From NCBI GenBank assembly GCA_041158165.1, contig JBEBBW010000011.1, forward strand, positions 1 through 44,816: a stretch of DNA of 44,816 nucleotides. Reading direction: 5' to 3'. This document shows, piece by piece, positions 25,914 through 33,922 of this stretch (the first letter of the stretch is position 1; every line of letters starts with the position of its first letter). The notes under the pieces are model-generated. The model saw only the letters and a program-made list of their open reading frames with translations. It did not search any database and was not told where the DNA came from. The DNA is from TMED14 sp041158165. Lineage in GTDB: Bacteria > Bacteroidota > Bacteroidia > Flavobacteriales > Schleiferiaceae. The position numbers and the translations under genes are program-made.

Positions 25914-26528
25914 ATGTTCACCGGAATCATCGAAAACCTCGGCCAAATCGCGGCCATCACCCCCGACGGAGGCAACGTGCACTTCGACGTGACGTCGACC
26001 CTGGCGCCCGAGCTCAAAATCGACCAAAGCGTGGCCCACGACGGCTGCTGCCTTACGGTGGTGGCTCTTCATGGTGAGGGGGTTCCGCGGGGATTCCGCG
26101 TGACCGCCATCGCCGAGACGCTCGACAAAACCTGCCTCGGAACCTGGACCGTCGGCCGCGTCGTCAACCTCGAACGTGCCGCCCTGGTCGGAAGCCGCCT
26201 CGACGGCCACACCGTGCAGGGCCACGTCGACTCGGTGGGCCGCGTTACCGAAGTTTCCGAAACCAACGGCAGCTGGCGCGTCGCCGTCGAGCACCCAGCA
26301 TACGAGCTGCACCGCACCGTCCCCAAGGGATCGATCACGCTCAACGGCGTGTCGCTGACCGTAGTGGATTCCGGCCCGACGCACTTTAGCGTGGCCCTGA
26401 TTCCCTACACCTGGGAGCACACAAACCTCTCGAAACTGAAGGTCGGCGACCCCGTCAACCTCGAGTTTGACGTGCTCGGAAAGTACGTGCTGCAGTACCT
26501 GCGCGAGCTCGGAAGCCTCGCGCGCTAA
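25914..26528 (+). CDS. ribE: Riboflavin synthase, alpha subunit
   Basis: The 204-residue enzyme dismutates two 6,7-dimethyl-8-ribityllumazines to riboflavin. It has the typical two-fold repeat: MFTGIIENLG at the N-terminus, and the lumazine-binding repeats VAHDGCCLTVV with GHVDSVGRV in the first half and SITLNGVSLTVVDSG with YTWEHTNLSKLKVGDPVNLEFD in the second. The first repeat reads AHDGCCLTV where AVNGVCLTV is more usual. The start is leaderless by prediction. The exonuclease gene follows after 27 bases with its own -7 element. Confidence 0.95.
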   Translation: MFTGIIENLGQIAAITPDGGNVHFDVTSTLAPELKIDQSVAHDGCCLTVVALHGEGVPRGFRVTAIAETLDKTCLGTWTVGRVVNLERAALVGSRLDGHTVQGHVDSVGRVTEVSETNGSWRVAVEHPAYELHRTVPKGSITLNGVSLTVVDSGPTHFSVALIPYTWEHTNLSKLKVGDPVNLEFDVLGKYVLQYLRELGSLAR

Positions 26529-26542
26529 ACCCCTTCGCGGCC

Positions 26543-26550
26543 TAACTTTA
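26543..26550 (+). promoter_or_regulatory. -7 element of the exonuclease gene
   Basis: TAACTTTA, a one-base variant of TAnnTTTG, lies 5 bases before the ATG at 26556 in the short gap after ribE. Confidence 0.45.
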
Positions 26551-26555
26551 GACCC

Positions 26556-27044
26556 ATGCGCCACTTTGCCGTAGACGTCGAAACCGCCAACAACCAGCGC
26601 TCGAGCATCTGCCAAATTGGACTGGTCGAGGTGCTCGACGACCGCGTGGTGCCGGTCTACAGCTCGCTGGTGCGTCCGCCGGGCAACGCCTACAACTACC
26701 ACAACATTCGGGTGCACGGAATCCAGCCCGAGGACACGCGCGATTCCCCCACGTTTGAGGACGTGTGGCCCGACATCGCCCAGTACTTTGCCCACACGGT
26801 TTGGGCGCACAACGCGCCGTTTGACTTCGGATGCCTAACGGCCACGCTGGAGCACTACTACTTGCCGGTTCCGACCTGGAAGAAGGGCTGCACCTACCGC
26901 GAAACCAAGATGGGCCTCAAAAAGGCCTGCGAGCACTACGGTATTTACCTGCTCAACCACCACGACGCGCTGGCCGACGCCACCGCCTGCGGCGAAGTGC
27001 TGCGCCGGGTGCGCATGGAGCGGACGCCGGACGGGTTTAGGTAG
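26556..27044 (+). CDS. DnaQ-like 3'-5' exonuclease (DEDDh)
   Basis: The 162-residue protein is a stand-alone DEDDh exonuclease of the DnaQ/epsilon-like family. The metal-binding residues appear in order: DVETAN (Asp7, Glu9) in Exo I, HNAPFDFG in Exo II, and HDALADATACGEVL (His and Asp) in Exo III. NIRVHGIQPEDTRDSPTFEDVWPDI is the usual intervening segment. It lacks any polymerase or helicase fusion. Possible roles are proofreading, RNA or small-nucleotide trimming. It is convergent with the AddB-like gene; their ends are separated by a tandem repeat. Confidence 0.88.
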   Translation: MRHFAVDVETANNQRSSICQIGLVEVLDDRVVPVYSSLVRPPGNAYNYHNIRVHGIQPEDTRDSPTFEDVWPDIAQYFAHTVWAHNAPFDFGCLTATLEHYYLPVPTWKKGCTYRETKMGLKKACEHYGIYLLNHHDALADATACGEVLRRVRMERTPDGFR

Positions 27045-27077
27045 CTGGGTAGCTGGTTGGCTGGGTAGCTAGTTAGA
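27038..27077. repeat. Five 8-base tandem units at a convergent junction
   Basis: Units of the form T(A/G)G(G/T)T(A/G)GC repeat with a strict 8-base period, starting TAGGTAGC and ending TAGTTAGA. The exonuclease stop codon TAG (27042-27044) lies inside the first unit and the TTA at 27073 inside the last is the stop of the convergent nuclease gene. Confidence 0.75.
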
Positions 27078-29772
27078 TTTCCCCCTGAAAAAACGCCGCT
27101 ATCTCGCCAATCAGCGGGCGCAGGACCTCGTGCTCAAAGGCGTCAAGGTCCGCGCGGTGGAGCAGGCTGCGCTTGTTCAAGGCAAACCACAGCACCGGGT
27201 CGTGGGGGCGGCGCATCGGGGCGATGCCCACCTGGAATTCAGCGGCCTCGGGGTGGAGTTGCCCGAGCATCCAGGCATAGGTCATGAGTTGAAATCCTTT
27301 GGCTTTGCTGGGCTTTTTAAGCTCGTCTAGTGATTTGCAGCGGGTGCTGGCTTCGTCGACGGCTCCCGTTTTGAGGTCTACGACGACCAGGCGGCCGTCG
27401 GCCCAGCGTTCGATGCGGTCAGCGGCACCCTTGAGGGGCACTACGCCAAAGTCGAGCGTTAAGGGGGCTTCGAGTTTTTGTTCGACGCCGACCACTTCAA
27501 AGGCCTGCTCGCGGTCGTCCTCGTTCCGCTGGCCTTCGGCCTCGGACCAGGCCTGCGCCATGTGGAGCGCAATCTGGCGAGTGAGCATAGGGTAGCCAGT
27601 GTCGAGCGACGACGGCATCTCTTTGTTGATGCCTTCGTGGGTCCAGGCTTCGACGCGGTCAAGGGCCCAAATACCTTCGGCCTGCCAGGTCTTGTAGAGC
27701 TGCTCGTGGACGAAGTGCAGCGCGGTACCGAGGGCGTCGGCGGCGACGCGGTCGTGGGTGCGCGACTCCTCTTGGATTTCGAGCACGTTGCGGACCAGGA
27801 ACAGGTAGGGATCCTCGAGGAATCGCTGGAATCCGGTGGGGCTCAACCCCTTGCGCTGCAGGGCCTCGGCCACGACGGGCCAGACCTCGGGGCCGGTGGG
27901 CACGTCGGCCCCCGCCGGCTGAAACTGGTCGGGGCGCAGTGGCCAGTTGAGGCGGCGGTCCGTGACGGTGACGCCCGGGTAGCGAGCCAATTCAAGCTGG
28001 GCCTGGCGCACCCATCGGCTGGGCTCGCCTTTGCCAAGGCCGTCGGACTCGCTGTTGGTCACCATCACCACCGTTTCGGCGCGCTGCATCAGGCGGTAGA
28101 GGTGGTAGGCGGCGACCGATTCGCGGTCCTGCGGCAGCGGAAGCCCGTAGGCCTTGCGCAGGTCAAAAGGCAGGAAGCTGGCCGTACTCCGCCCCTGCGG
28201 CAGCACGCCCTCGTTGAGTGGCGCGACGATGAGGCGCTTGAAGTCCAGGGCGCGGGTTTCGAGCAAGCCCATGATTTGGAGTCCGTTGAAGGGCTCGCCA
28301 AAGAAGGCGACGGGGGATTCCGACGCCAGCGAACGGTAGAGCCGCAGCACGCTGCCAATGCTCAGTACTTCGCCGGGCAGCATGGCACGCAGGCGTTCGA
28401 GGATTTGCAGCACCGAGCGGGCCGGCTCGCCCTCCCAGGCGGGGCGCGGAACCGACAGCCACGCCGCCGTGCTCTTGGCCAGGTTGTCAACTAGGGTTCG
28501 GGGGTCGTCGGCCGGACGCCATAGGCTGTCGTGGCCTTCGAGCAGGGCCGCCACTTGGCCCGAAGACCAGTGGGCCCGGCGGGCTCGCCGAAGTTCGTTT
28601 TGGGCGCGGACTAATACGCCCGAATCGCCCAGCATCATCGCCGAGAACGGGTGAATAAGGGTGGCCTCGAGCAGGCGCCGCGGGTAGCTGCCGCGGTTTT
28701 GCTCGCGGGCCTCGTGGAGCTGCAAAAAAACCTCGACCCCCGCGTAGGGCAGGGTCAGGTTGAGCGGCAAGCCCATGGTCACGTTGGCCTCTTCGATGCC
28801 CTCGGGAAGGGCCTGAAGCACCGGCACCAGGAGGCTTTCGTCGCCAAGGACGACGGCGGTTTCGCGGGCGGCTTCGGGTCCCCATTCCTCGAGCAGGGCG
28901 CCCACCGACTGGGCCACGCCGAGGTGGCGGCTGGCCGAAACGATTTCGATGTGCTGGGTGCCGGTGGCCCAGTGGGCCGGAGCGTTGCGCAAGTCGGCCG
29001 TCAAGCCCTCGGGCAAGCGCTTGGCCAGGTCGCGCAGGGCTTCGCCTGCCTCGTGCACCTCGAGGTCGAGGTAGTGGCGGTCGGCGTCCCAAAGGGCTTG
29101 GGCGCCCAGGTGCAGGTGGGCCGAGCGCAGCAGGGCCTCTTCAGGCGGGGTAAGGGCGTTGAATCCGGCAAAAAACAGGCGATCCACGCCGTGGCGGCGG
29201 GTCCAGGCCGCCCAGTCGGCCTCGCCGGGCCCATGGGGCGGATGCGAAGCGCGGCGGAACTGCATGCCGGGCGTGGTCAAGCCTTGGCCTCCGAGGGCCT
29301 CGTGGTAGGCGGCGTAGAGCTCGGGAAGCTGGCGCCAAAGGCCCAAACGGCGCTGCATGAGCTCGGTGGGCTCGTCGAGGCCCCATTCGCCGAGGGCTTC
29401 GATTTCGCGCAGCTCGCGTAGGGCGGCCTGGGCGTCGGCGCCGTGGCGGTCGAGCTCGCCAAAGTCCCGCAGTATCGTCGGGGCCCAGCGCAAGAACTCG
29501 TCGAGTGGATCGGCGTGGGCGCCGGCAATGGCGCGGTGGGCACTAAACAGCGACAGCAGCTGTTCGGTGGGGCTGGCGGCGGGAATTCCGGCCAAATCGG
29601 CCATGACCTCTTCGATGGCCCACACACTCGGACTCAGCAGCGGCTGGGCTTGGCCCCAGTGCCGCCGGAGGCTCCGCTCGGCCCGCCGCGTAGGCAGCAC
29701 GATGCCCACCCGGTGCAGCGGAACGCCGCACGAGGCCGCAGTTTCGGCGACGCGCTTCAAAAACGGATTCAT
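27073..29772 (-). CDS. AddB-like PD-(D/E)XK nuclease
   Basis: The 899-residue protein resembles the AddB/RexB branch. It has a UvrD/Rep-like N-terminal half in which the ATP-binding loop is absent (HRVGIVLPTRRAERSLRRH where a GKT loop would be) and a C-terminal PD-(D/E)XK nuclease domain (about 640-899). The nuclease residues are Asp785 in GAADRIE and Asp799/Lys801 in VVDLKTG. I do not see the iron-sulfur cysteines of classical AddB. Such proteins act with a RecB/AddA-type helicase in double-strand-break end resection; no such helicase is in the window. Its ATG lies 7 bases after the nadD stop. Confidence 0.85.
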   Translation of the reverse strand: MNPFLKRVAETAASCGVPLHRVGIVLPTRRAERSLRRHWGQAQPLLSPSVWAIEEVMADLAGIPAASPTEQLLSLFSAHRAIAGAHADPLDEFLRWAPTILRDFGELDRHGADAQAALRELREIEALGEWGLDEPTELMQRRLGLWRQLPELYAAYHEALGGQGLTTPGMQFRRASHPPHGPGEADWAAWTRRHGVDRLFFAGFNALTPPEEALLRSAHLHLGAQALWDADRHYLDLEVHEAGEALRDLAKRLPEGLTADLRNAPAHWATGTQHIEIVSASRHLGVAQSVGALLEEWGPEAARETAVVLGDESLLVPVLQALPEGIEEANVTMGLPLNLTLPYAGVEVFLQLHEAREQNRGSYPRRLLEATLIHPFSAMMLGDSGVLVRAQNELRRARRAHWSSGQVAALLEGHDSLWRPADDPRTLVDNLAKSTAAWLSVPRPAWEGEPARSVLQILERLRAMLPGEVLSIGSVLRLYRSLASESPVAFFGEPFNGLQIMGLLETRALDFKRLIVAPLNEGVLPQGRSTASFLPFDLRKAYGLPLPQDRESVAAYHLYRLMQRAETVVMVTNSESDGLGKGEPSRWVRQAQLELARYPGVTVTDRRLNWPLRPDQFQPAGADVPTGPEVWPVVAEALQRKGLSPTGFQRFLEDPYLFLVRNVLEIQEESRTHDRVAADALGTALHFVHEQLYKTWQAEGIWALDRVEAWTHEGINKEMPSSLDTGYPMLTRQIALHMAQAWSEAEGQRNEDDREQAFEVVGVEQKLEAPLTLDFGVVPLKGAADRIERWADGRLVVVDLKTGAVDEASTRCKSLDELKKPSKAKGFQLMTYAWMLGQLHPEAAEFQVGIAPMRRPHDPVLWFALNKRSLLHRADLDAFEHEVLRPLIGEIAAFFQGEI

Positions 29773-29779
29773 GGGCGGA

Positions 29780-30361
29780 TTATCGGTAGAGATCGTGCTC
29801 CCGAATATACGCTGCGACGGCGGGCGGAAGGTCGTCGAGGCCCTCGGATCCTTGGGCTACGGCCTGGCGCACGGCGGTACTGCTGCGCGCCATCAGGGCG
29901 TCGTCGACGCGGCGCACCCGCGGGTGGTGGCGCCACGGCGAATCAGATTCCAGCCCCGATTCGGGGCGCGGATACACCACCAGCTCGGCCAGTTCGAGGA
30001 TGCGCTCGGGGCTGCGCCAGCGACTGAAGCCGGCTAAGTTGTCTTCGCCCATGAGCAGCGAAAACACATGCTGGGGGTGCAGCGCCACCAGGCGCTCCAG
30101 CGTGTCCACGGTGTAGTTGGGCTGGGGCATGCCCAGTTCGACGTCGCTGGCCACCAGTCCGGAACGGCCCGCCACCGCCAGCTGCAGCATGGCAAAACGC
30201 TGCGCGTCGTCGACGAGCGCTTCGCCCTGCTTGAACGGATTCCGTGGCGTGAGCACCAGCCAGACCTCGTCGAGGTGGGCGTGCTTTTGAAGGCGTTCCG
30301 CGACCAGCAAATGGCTGAGGTGCACCGGGTTAAAGGTGCCAAAAAGCAGGCCTATGCGCAC
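29780..30361 (-). CDS. nadD: Nicotinate-nucleotide adenylyltransferase
   Basis: The 193-residue enzyme adenylates nicotinate mononucleotide in NAD synthesis. The nucleotidyltransferase motif GTFNPVHLSH (8-17), the adenine-site segment VYPRPESGLE and the C-terminal RSSTAVRQAV (159-168, the ISSTxIR motif) are all present. Its ATG lies within the last codons of gmk (overlap about 10 bases), a pairing common in Bacteroidota. Confidence 0.94.
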   Translation of the reverse strand: MRIGLLFGTFNPVHLSHLLVAERLQKHAHLDEVWLVLTPRNPFKQGEALVDDAQRFAMLQLAVAGRSGLVASDVELGMPQPNYTVDTLERLVALHPQHVFSLLMGEDNLAGFSRWRSPERILELAELVVYPRPESGLESDSPWRHHPRVRRVDDALMARSSTAVRQAVAQGSEGLDDLPPAVAAYIREHDLYR

Positions 30362-30924
30362 GTCGGGGCAAAAGCTAAAATCGCACCCAGGGCTTCGGCC
30401 TCAGCGCGGTCGAGCTCGTCGTTGACGACCACGCGGTCGAATCCCGGAGCCTGGGCGAGTTCCCATTCCGCCTTGGCGAGGCGCTGGGCGATTTGGTCCT
30501 CGGACTCGGTTCCGCGCCCGCGCAGCCGCTGCTCAAGCACCTCGAGGCTCGGCGGCGCCACAAACAGCGCCAAAGCCTGGTCGCCAAACTGCTTTTTGAG
30601 GTTCAGTCCGCCGACCACGTCGATGTCAAAGGCGACCACCTTACCCTCGGCCCAGAGGCGCTCGACCTCGCTGCGGAGCGTGCCGTAGTAGCGCCCCGGG
30701 TAGACCTCTTCCCACTCGAGGAATTCGCCGCGGTCGATGCGCTCGCGGAACACCTCAGGGGTCAAAAAGTGGTAGTCGACTTCGTTTTCTTCGCTTCCGC
30801 GCGGAGCCCGTGTCGTTGCCGAAATGCTGAACGCCAGCCCCGGAAGCTGCGCCATGAGCCGGCGCACCAGCGTGGTCTTGCCGGCGCCCGACGGGGCAGA
30901 GAGGATGAGGAGTTGGCTGGACAT
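30352..30924 (-). CDS. gmk: Guanylate kinase
   Basis: The 190-residue kinase converts GMP to GDP. P-loop APSGAGKT (10-17), the GMP-binding region FSISATTRAPRGSEENEVDYHFL, and EWEEVYPGRYYGTLRSEVERL are canonical. It lies downstream of yicC, as in most bacteria, but a 56-base stretch of 8-base repeats separates the two. The stop overlaps the nadD start. Confidence 0.96.
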   Translation of the reverse strand: MSSQLLILSAPSGAGKTTLVRRLMAQLPGLAFSISATTRAPRGSEENEVDYHFLTPEVFRERIDRGEFLEWEEVYPGRYYGTLRSEVERLWAEGKVVAFDIDVVGGLNLKKQFGDQALALFVAPPSLEVLEQRLRGRGTESEDQIAQRLAKAEWELAQAPGFDRVVVNDELDRAEAEALGAILAFAPTCA

Positions 30925-30984
30925 TTGGCTGGGTGGCTAGTTGGCTGGTTGGCTAGTTGGCTGGTTAGCTAGTTACTGGATTAC
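30925..30984. repeat. Seven 8-base tandem units between gmk and yicC
   Basis: Starting right after the gmk start codon (on the upstream side), units TTGGCTGG and TTGGCTAG alternate with an exact 8-base period, degenerating at the right end to TTAGCTAG, TTACTGGA and TTAC. The TTA at 30981 is the yicC TAA stop. The repeat fills the whole yicC/gmk gap. Confidence 0.8.
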
Positions 30985-31838
30985 AGGACGTTGAGGACCT
31001 GTTCCTTGATTTTTTCGAGTTCCTCTTTCATTTGCACGACTTCGCGCTGCATGCCGATGTGGTGGGCTTTGTTGCCGAGGGTGTTGATTTCGCGGCCGAG
31101 CTCCTGGGCCAAAAAGCCGAGCTTGCGGCCTTCGCCGGCGGCCAGGGCCTCGCGGAAGTGCTGAATGTGGGCCTTGAGGCGGACTTTTTCTTCATTGATG
31201 TCGATTTTTTCCACATAAAAAAGCAGCTCCTGTTCCCAGCGCTGCGGGTCCATGGGCTGGTCGTCGGCGGCCTTCACGGCGGCCTTGGTCAGACGGCCCT
31301 TCAGGTTTTCCAGGCGCTCGGGTTCAGCAGCTTCAATCACCGGAATGCCGCGCTCAATGGTGGCCAAGTTGGCCTGCAGGTCGCGTTCCAGGGCGGAACC
31401 TTCGTGGCTGCGAAACGCTTGAAACGCGTCAATGGCTTGGCGGATCAGGCCTTCCACAGCACTTGCCTCGGCGGGATCGAGCTCGGCCGACGGCCCCTGC
31501 TCGGCCGGAACGCGCAGCGCCATCGCCAATGCTTCGGCCGGGCTAAGACTGCCGCCCGCGATGCGCTGCAGGTCGGCCATGGTTTGCTTCAAGTGGGCTT
31601 CGTTCAGCACGCTGCTGCGGCCCTCGGCCTGCTCGCGGTTGATGTTCACGTCGACTTTGCCGCGGACGACCGCATCGCCCACCATCTTGCGCCACACCAA
31701 ATCGCGTTCGCGGTAGCGGTGGGGCATGCGCAGGTTGAGGTCCAAGCCGCGGCTGTTCAGCGAGCGGATTTCTACCGAGATGCGGTGGCCCTCAAAGGTG
31801 GCGCTGGCCTGGCCGAAGCCCGTCATGGATTGAATCAT
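30981..31838 (-). CDS. yicC: YicC family endoribonuclease
   Basis: The frame is open further upstream, but the family N-terminus MIQSMTGFGQAS begins at the ATG at 31838, giving 285 residues. Further signatures are EIRSLNSRGLDLNLRMPHRYRERD and the C-terminal DUF1732 region (DINEEKVRLKAHIQHFREAL, GFLAQELGREINTLGNKAHH). YicC proteins are RNases that act in small-RNA turnover in E. coli. A perfect TACCTTTG element ends 5 bases before the ATG, inside the 3' end of gluQ, whose TGA overlaps this ATG (ATGA). Confidence 0.93.
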   Translation of the reverse strand: MIQSMTGFGQASATFEGHRISVEIRSLNSRGLDLNLRMPHRYRERDLVWRKMVGDAVVRGKVDVNINREQAEGRSSVLNEAHLKQTMADLQRIAGGSLSPAEALAMALRVPAEQGPSAELDPAEASAVEGLIRQAIDAFQAFRSHEGSALERDLQANLATIERGIPVIEAAEPERLENLKGRLTKAAVKAADDQPMDPQRWEQELLFYVEKIDINEEKVRLKAHIQHFREALAAGEGRKLGFLAQELGREINTLGNKAHHIGMQREVVQMKEELEKIKEQVLNVL

Positions 31839-32680
31839 AGCGGCAAAGGTAGGAAGGAGGCGGCCGCCACCTCGCCGCAGGCGAGGGTGGCCGGGCCGCG
31901 CGACCGCCAATCGTCGATCAACTCCGCGGGGGTGCAGGGCTCCGGGCGGTCGCGCAGCCCCAGTCCGTGGGCCAACAGGCCCACGGACTGGGCCGCCGTC
32001 AACCCCGAATCGCGGACGCCCACGGCGCCGTGCCGCTTGCTCAGGCGGTGCCCGTCGGAGCCCATCCACAGCGGCGCGTGGGCGAACTCCGGAGGCCGGG
32101 GATTTCCGAGGGCGCGGTGCACAAAAAGCTGCAGGGGAACACTGTCGGCCAAATCTCGGCCCCGGAGCACGTGGGTCACGCCCTGGTCAAAGTCGTCGGC
32201 GACCACCGCGAGCTGGTAGGCCCAGGCACCGTCGGCCCGCCGCAGGACCACCGCATCGTCGGGGTAGCGAAGGCGCCGAGCGCCCGGGCCGTCCAGCGGC
32301 CAGCGGCCGTCGGCGCACGTCCCGGGGTAGGACCCCATAAAACTTCCGTGGGGCGCCGAAACCGCCTCGTCCATGTCGCGGCGCGTGCAGCGGCAGGCAA
32401 ACACGAGGCCTTGGGCAGCCAAAACCTCCAAGGCTTCAGCATAGCGCTGACCTCGCTGGGACTGCGGCGCCACTTCTTCGTCCCAGTCCAGGCCGAGCCA
32501 GGTGAGGTCCCGGCGCCAGCCGTCGGCAAATTCCGGCTTGCTGCGCTGCGGATCCACGTCTTCCATGCGGAGCAGCATGCGTCCGCCCTCGGCCCGCACC
32601 TGAAGCCAGGCCAGCAGCGAGGTGGAGGCGTTGCCCCAGTGCAGGATTCCGGTGGGAGAAGGTGCGAAGCGGCCGACCAT
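31835..32680 (-). CDS. gluQ: Glutamyl-queuosine tRNA(Asp) synthetase
   Basis: The frame is open to 32743, but the synthetase N-terminus MVGRFAPSPTGILHWGN starts at 32680, giving 281 residues. The protein is a truncated GluRS: it has the catalytic core with the HIGH-like motif (HWGN) and the KMSKS-like RLSKRHG, but no anticodon-binding domain, which defines GluQ-RS. The zinc-site cysteines appear as CRC followed by YPGTC. It glutamylates queuosine in tRNA(Asp) rather than charging tRNA. A TACCTTCG element 4 bases before this ATG supports the start. It is divergent from the metB-like gene. Confidence 0.9.
   Translation of the reverse strand: MVGRFAPSPTGILHWGNASTSLLAWLQVRAEGGRMLLRMEDVDPQRSKPEFADGWRRDLTWLGLDWDEEVAPQSQRGQRYAEALEVLAAQGLVFACRCTRRDMDEAVSAPHGSFMGSYPGTCADGRWPLDGPGARRLRYPDDAVVLRRADGAWAYQLAVVADDFDQGVTHVLRGRDLADSVPLQLFVHRALGNPRPPEFAHAPLWMGSDGHRLSKRHGAVGVRDSGLTAAQSVGLLAHGLGLRDRPEPCTPAELIDDWRSRGPATLACGEVAAASFLPLPL
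31844..31851 (-). promoter_or_regulatory. -7 element of yicC inside the gluQ coding end
   Basis: On the minus strand TACCTTTG is a perfect consensus match 5 bases before the yicC start, although it lies within the coding sequence of gluQ. It would let yicC-gmk-nadD be transcribed independently. Confidence 0.55.
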
Positions 32681-32684
32681 GGAC

Positions 32685-32692
32685 CGAAGGTA
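32685..32692 (-). promoter_or_regulatory. -7 element of gluQ
   Basis: On the minus strand TACCTTCG ends 4 bases before the gluQ ATG (32680). With the metB promoter it makes a compact divergent region of only 77 bases between two start codons. Confidence 0.5.
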
Positions 32693-32701
32693 CTTACCGA
32701 C

Positions 32702-32734
32702 ACTAGTTGCTAGGAACACGTTGCTCGTTGCTGG
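32702..32734. repeat. Degenerate TAGTTGC-type repeat in the gluQ/metB divergent region
   Basis: ACTAGTTGCTAGGAACACG is followed by TTGCTCGTTGCTGG, loosely repeating TAGTTGC. It resembles the other junction repeats but carries no stop codon here. It supplies the TTG (32728-32730) that serves as -33 box for metB. Confidence 0.45.
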
Positions 32735-32753
32735 CTCCGCCAACGTAGATTTA
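32728..32753 (+). promoter_or_regulatory. Promoter of the metB-trkA-blh run
   Basis: TTG at 32728-32730 and TAGATTTA at 32746-32753 (15 bases between) form a -33/-7 pair. The -7 element ends 4 bases before the ATG at 32758, predicting a leaderless message. Confidence 0.6.
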
Positions 32754-32757
32754 CATC

Positions 32758-33909
32758 ATGGAATTCAACACCCTTGCCATCCACGGCGGCCAGCACCACG
32801 ACCCGTCGACGGGTGCCGTCATGCCCCCGATTTACCAGACTTCGACCTACGCCCAAGAGGCACCGGGCGTGCACAAAGGCTACGAATACAGCCGCACCCA
32901 TAATCCAACGCGCAAGGCCCTTGAGAACGCCATTGCGGCCATCGAGGGAGGCACCGACGGACTGGCCTTCGGCAGCGGACTCGCCGCAGTCGACGCCTGC
33001 ATGAAGCTCCTCAAGCCCGGCGACCACGTGGTCAGCACGAGCGACCTCTACGGCGGAACCTACCGCTTGTTCACCAAGATGTACGCGCCCTTTGGGCTGA
33101 AGTTCAGCTTCGCGCCGTTATCAGATCCGGCGGAACTCCGCACACTGATCACGCCCGACACCAAGATGGTTTGGCTCGAAACGCCGACCAACCCCATGCT
33201 CAACGTGCTCGACATCAAGGCGCTGGCCGACGAAGCCAAGAAGGTGGGTGCGCTCGTGGTGGTCGACAACACGTTTGCGACGCCCTACCTGCAGCGCCCG
33301 CTGGAGCTGGGAGCCGACATCATTTTGCACTCGGCGACCAAGTACTTGGGCGGACACAGCGACCTGGTGCTTGGACTCCTGGCCGTGGGCGACAAAGCCC
33401 TGGCTGAGCGCCTTTACTTTATTCAGAATGCGTCGGGCGCGGTCTGCGGTCCGATGGACAGCTTCTTGGCCTTGCGCGGAATCAAAACCCTGCACGTGCG
33501 CATGGACCGCCACTGCAGCAACGCCGAGGCGGTAGCCGCGCACTTGGCCAAGCACCCCGCGGTGCGCAAGGTCTACTACCCTGGCCTCAAGGACCATCCG
33601 GGCCACGCGGTAGCTGCACGCCAGATGAAGCAGTTTGGCGGCATGGTGTCGTTTGCGCTGCACGACGACGACTTGGCCAAGGCGAGCGCGGTGGTTTCGG
33701 CCCTCAAGGTGTTTACCCTGGCGGAATCACTGGGCGGCGTGGAGTCGCTGGCGGGCCATCCGGCTACCATGACCCACGCGAGCATTCCCAAGGCGGAGCG
33801 CGAGAAGACCGGGGTCACCGACGGCCTGATTCGCCTCAGCGTGGGCCTCGAAGACGTGCGCGACCTCACGGCCGACTTGGATCAAGCGCTTTCCGTACTT
33901 TTGAAGTAA
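32758..33909 (+). CDS. Cystathionine gamma-synthase/gamma-lyase type PLP enzyme
   Basis: The 383-residue enzyme belongs to the Cys/Met metabolism PLP family. Seen: YEYSRTHNPTR, FGSGLAAVDA, VVSTSDLYGGTYRLF, WLETPTNPML, VVDNTFATPYLQRPLELGAD and the PLP lysine Lys195 in HSATKYLGGHSD, and the C-terminal SLGGVESLAGHPATMTHA. It could act in methionine synthesis (metB) or transsulfuration (cystathionine gamma-lyase); the motifs do not decide. It heads a plus-strand run with a TrkA-like gene 13 bases downstream. Confidence 0.92.
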   Translation: MEFNTLAIHGGQHHDPSTGAVMPPIYQTSTYAQEAPGVHKGYEYSRTHNPTRKALENAIAAIEGGTDGLAFGSGLAAVDACMKLLKPGDHVVSTSDLYGGTYRLFTKMYAPFGLKFSFAPLSDPAELRTLITPDTKMVWLETPTNPMLNVLDIKALADEAKKVGALVVVDNTFATPYLQRPLELGADIILHSATKYLGGHSDLVLGLLAVGDKALAERLYFIQNASGAVCGPMDSFLALRGIKTLHVRMDRHCSNAEAVAAHLAKHPAVRKVYYPGLKDHPGHAVAARQMKQFGGMVSFALHDDDLAKASAVVSALKVFTLAESLGGVESLAGHPATMTHASIPKAEREKTGVTDGLIRLSVGLEDVRDLTADLDQALSVLLK

Positions 33910-33922
33910 GTAACTGAATACC

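Noticed and set aside
25869..26810. 313-codon minus-strand frame
   Set aside because: Antisense to ribE and the exonuclease gene, both with clear motifs and promoters.
31032..32219. 395-codon open frame on the plus strand
   Set aside because: Antisense to yicC and gluQ, both with full family motifs. It is a shadow frame.
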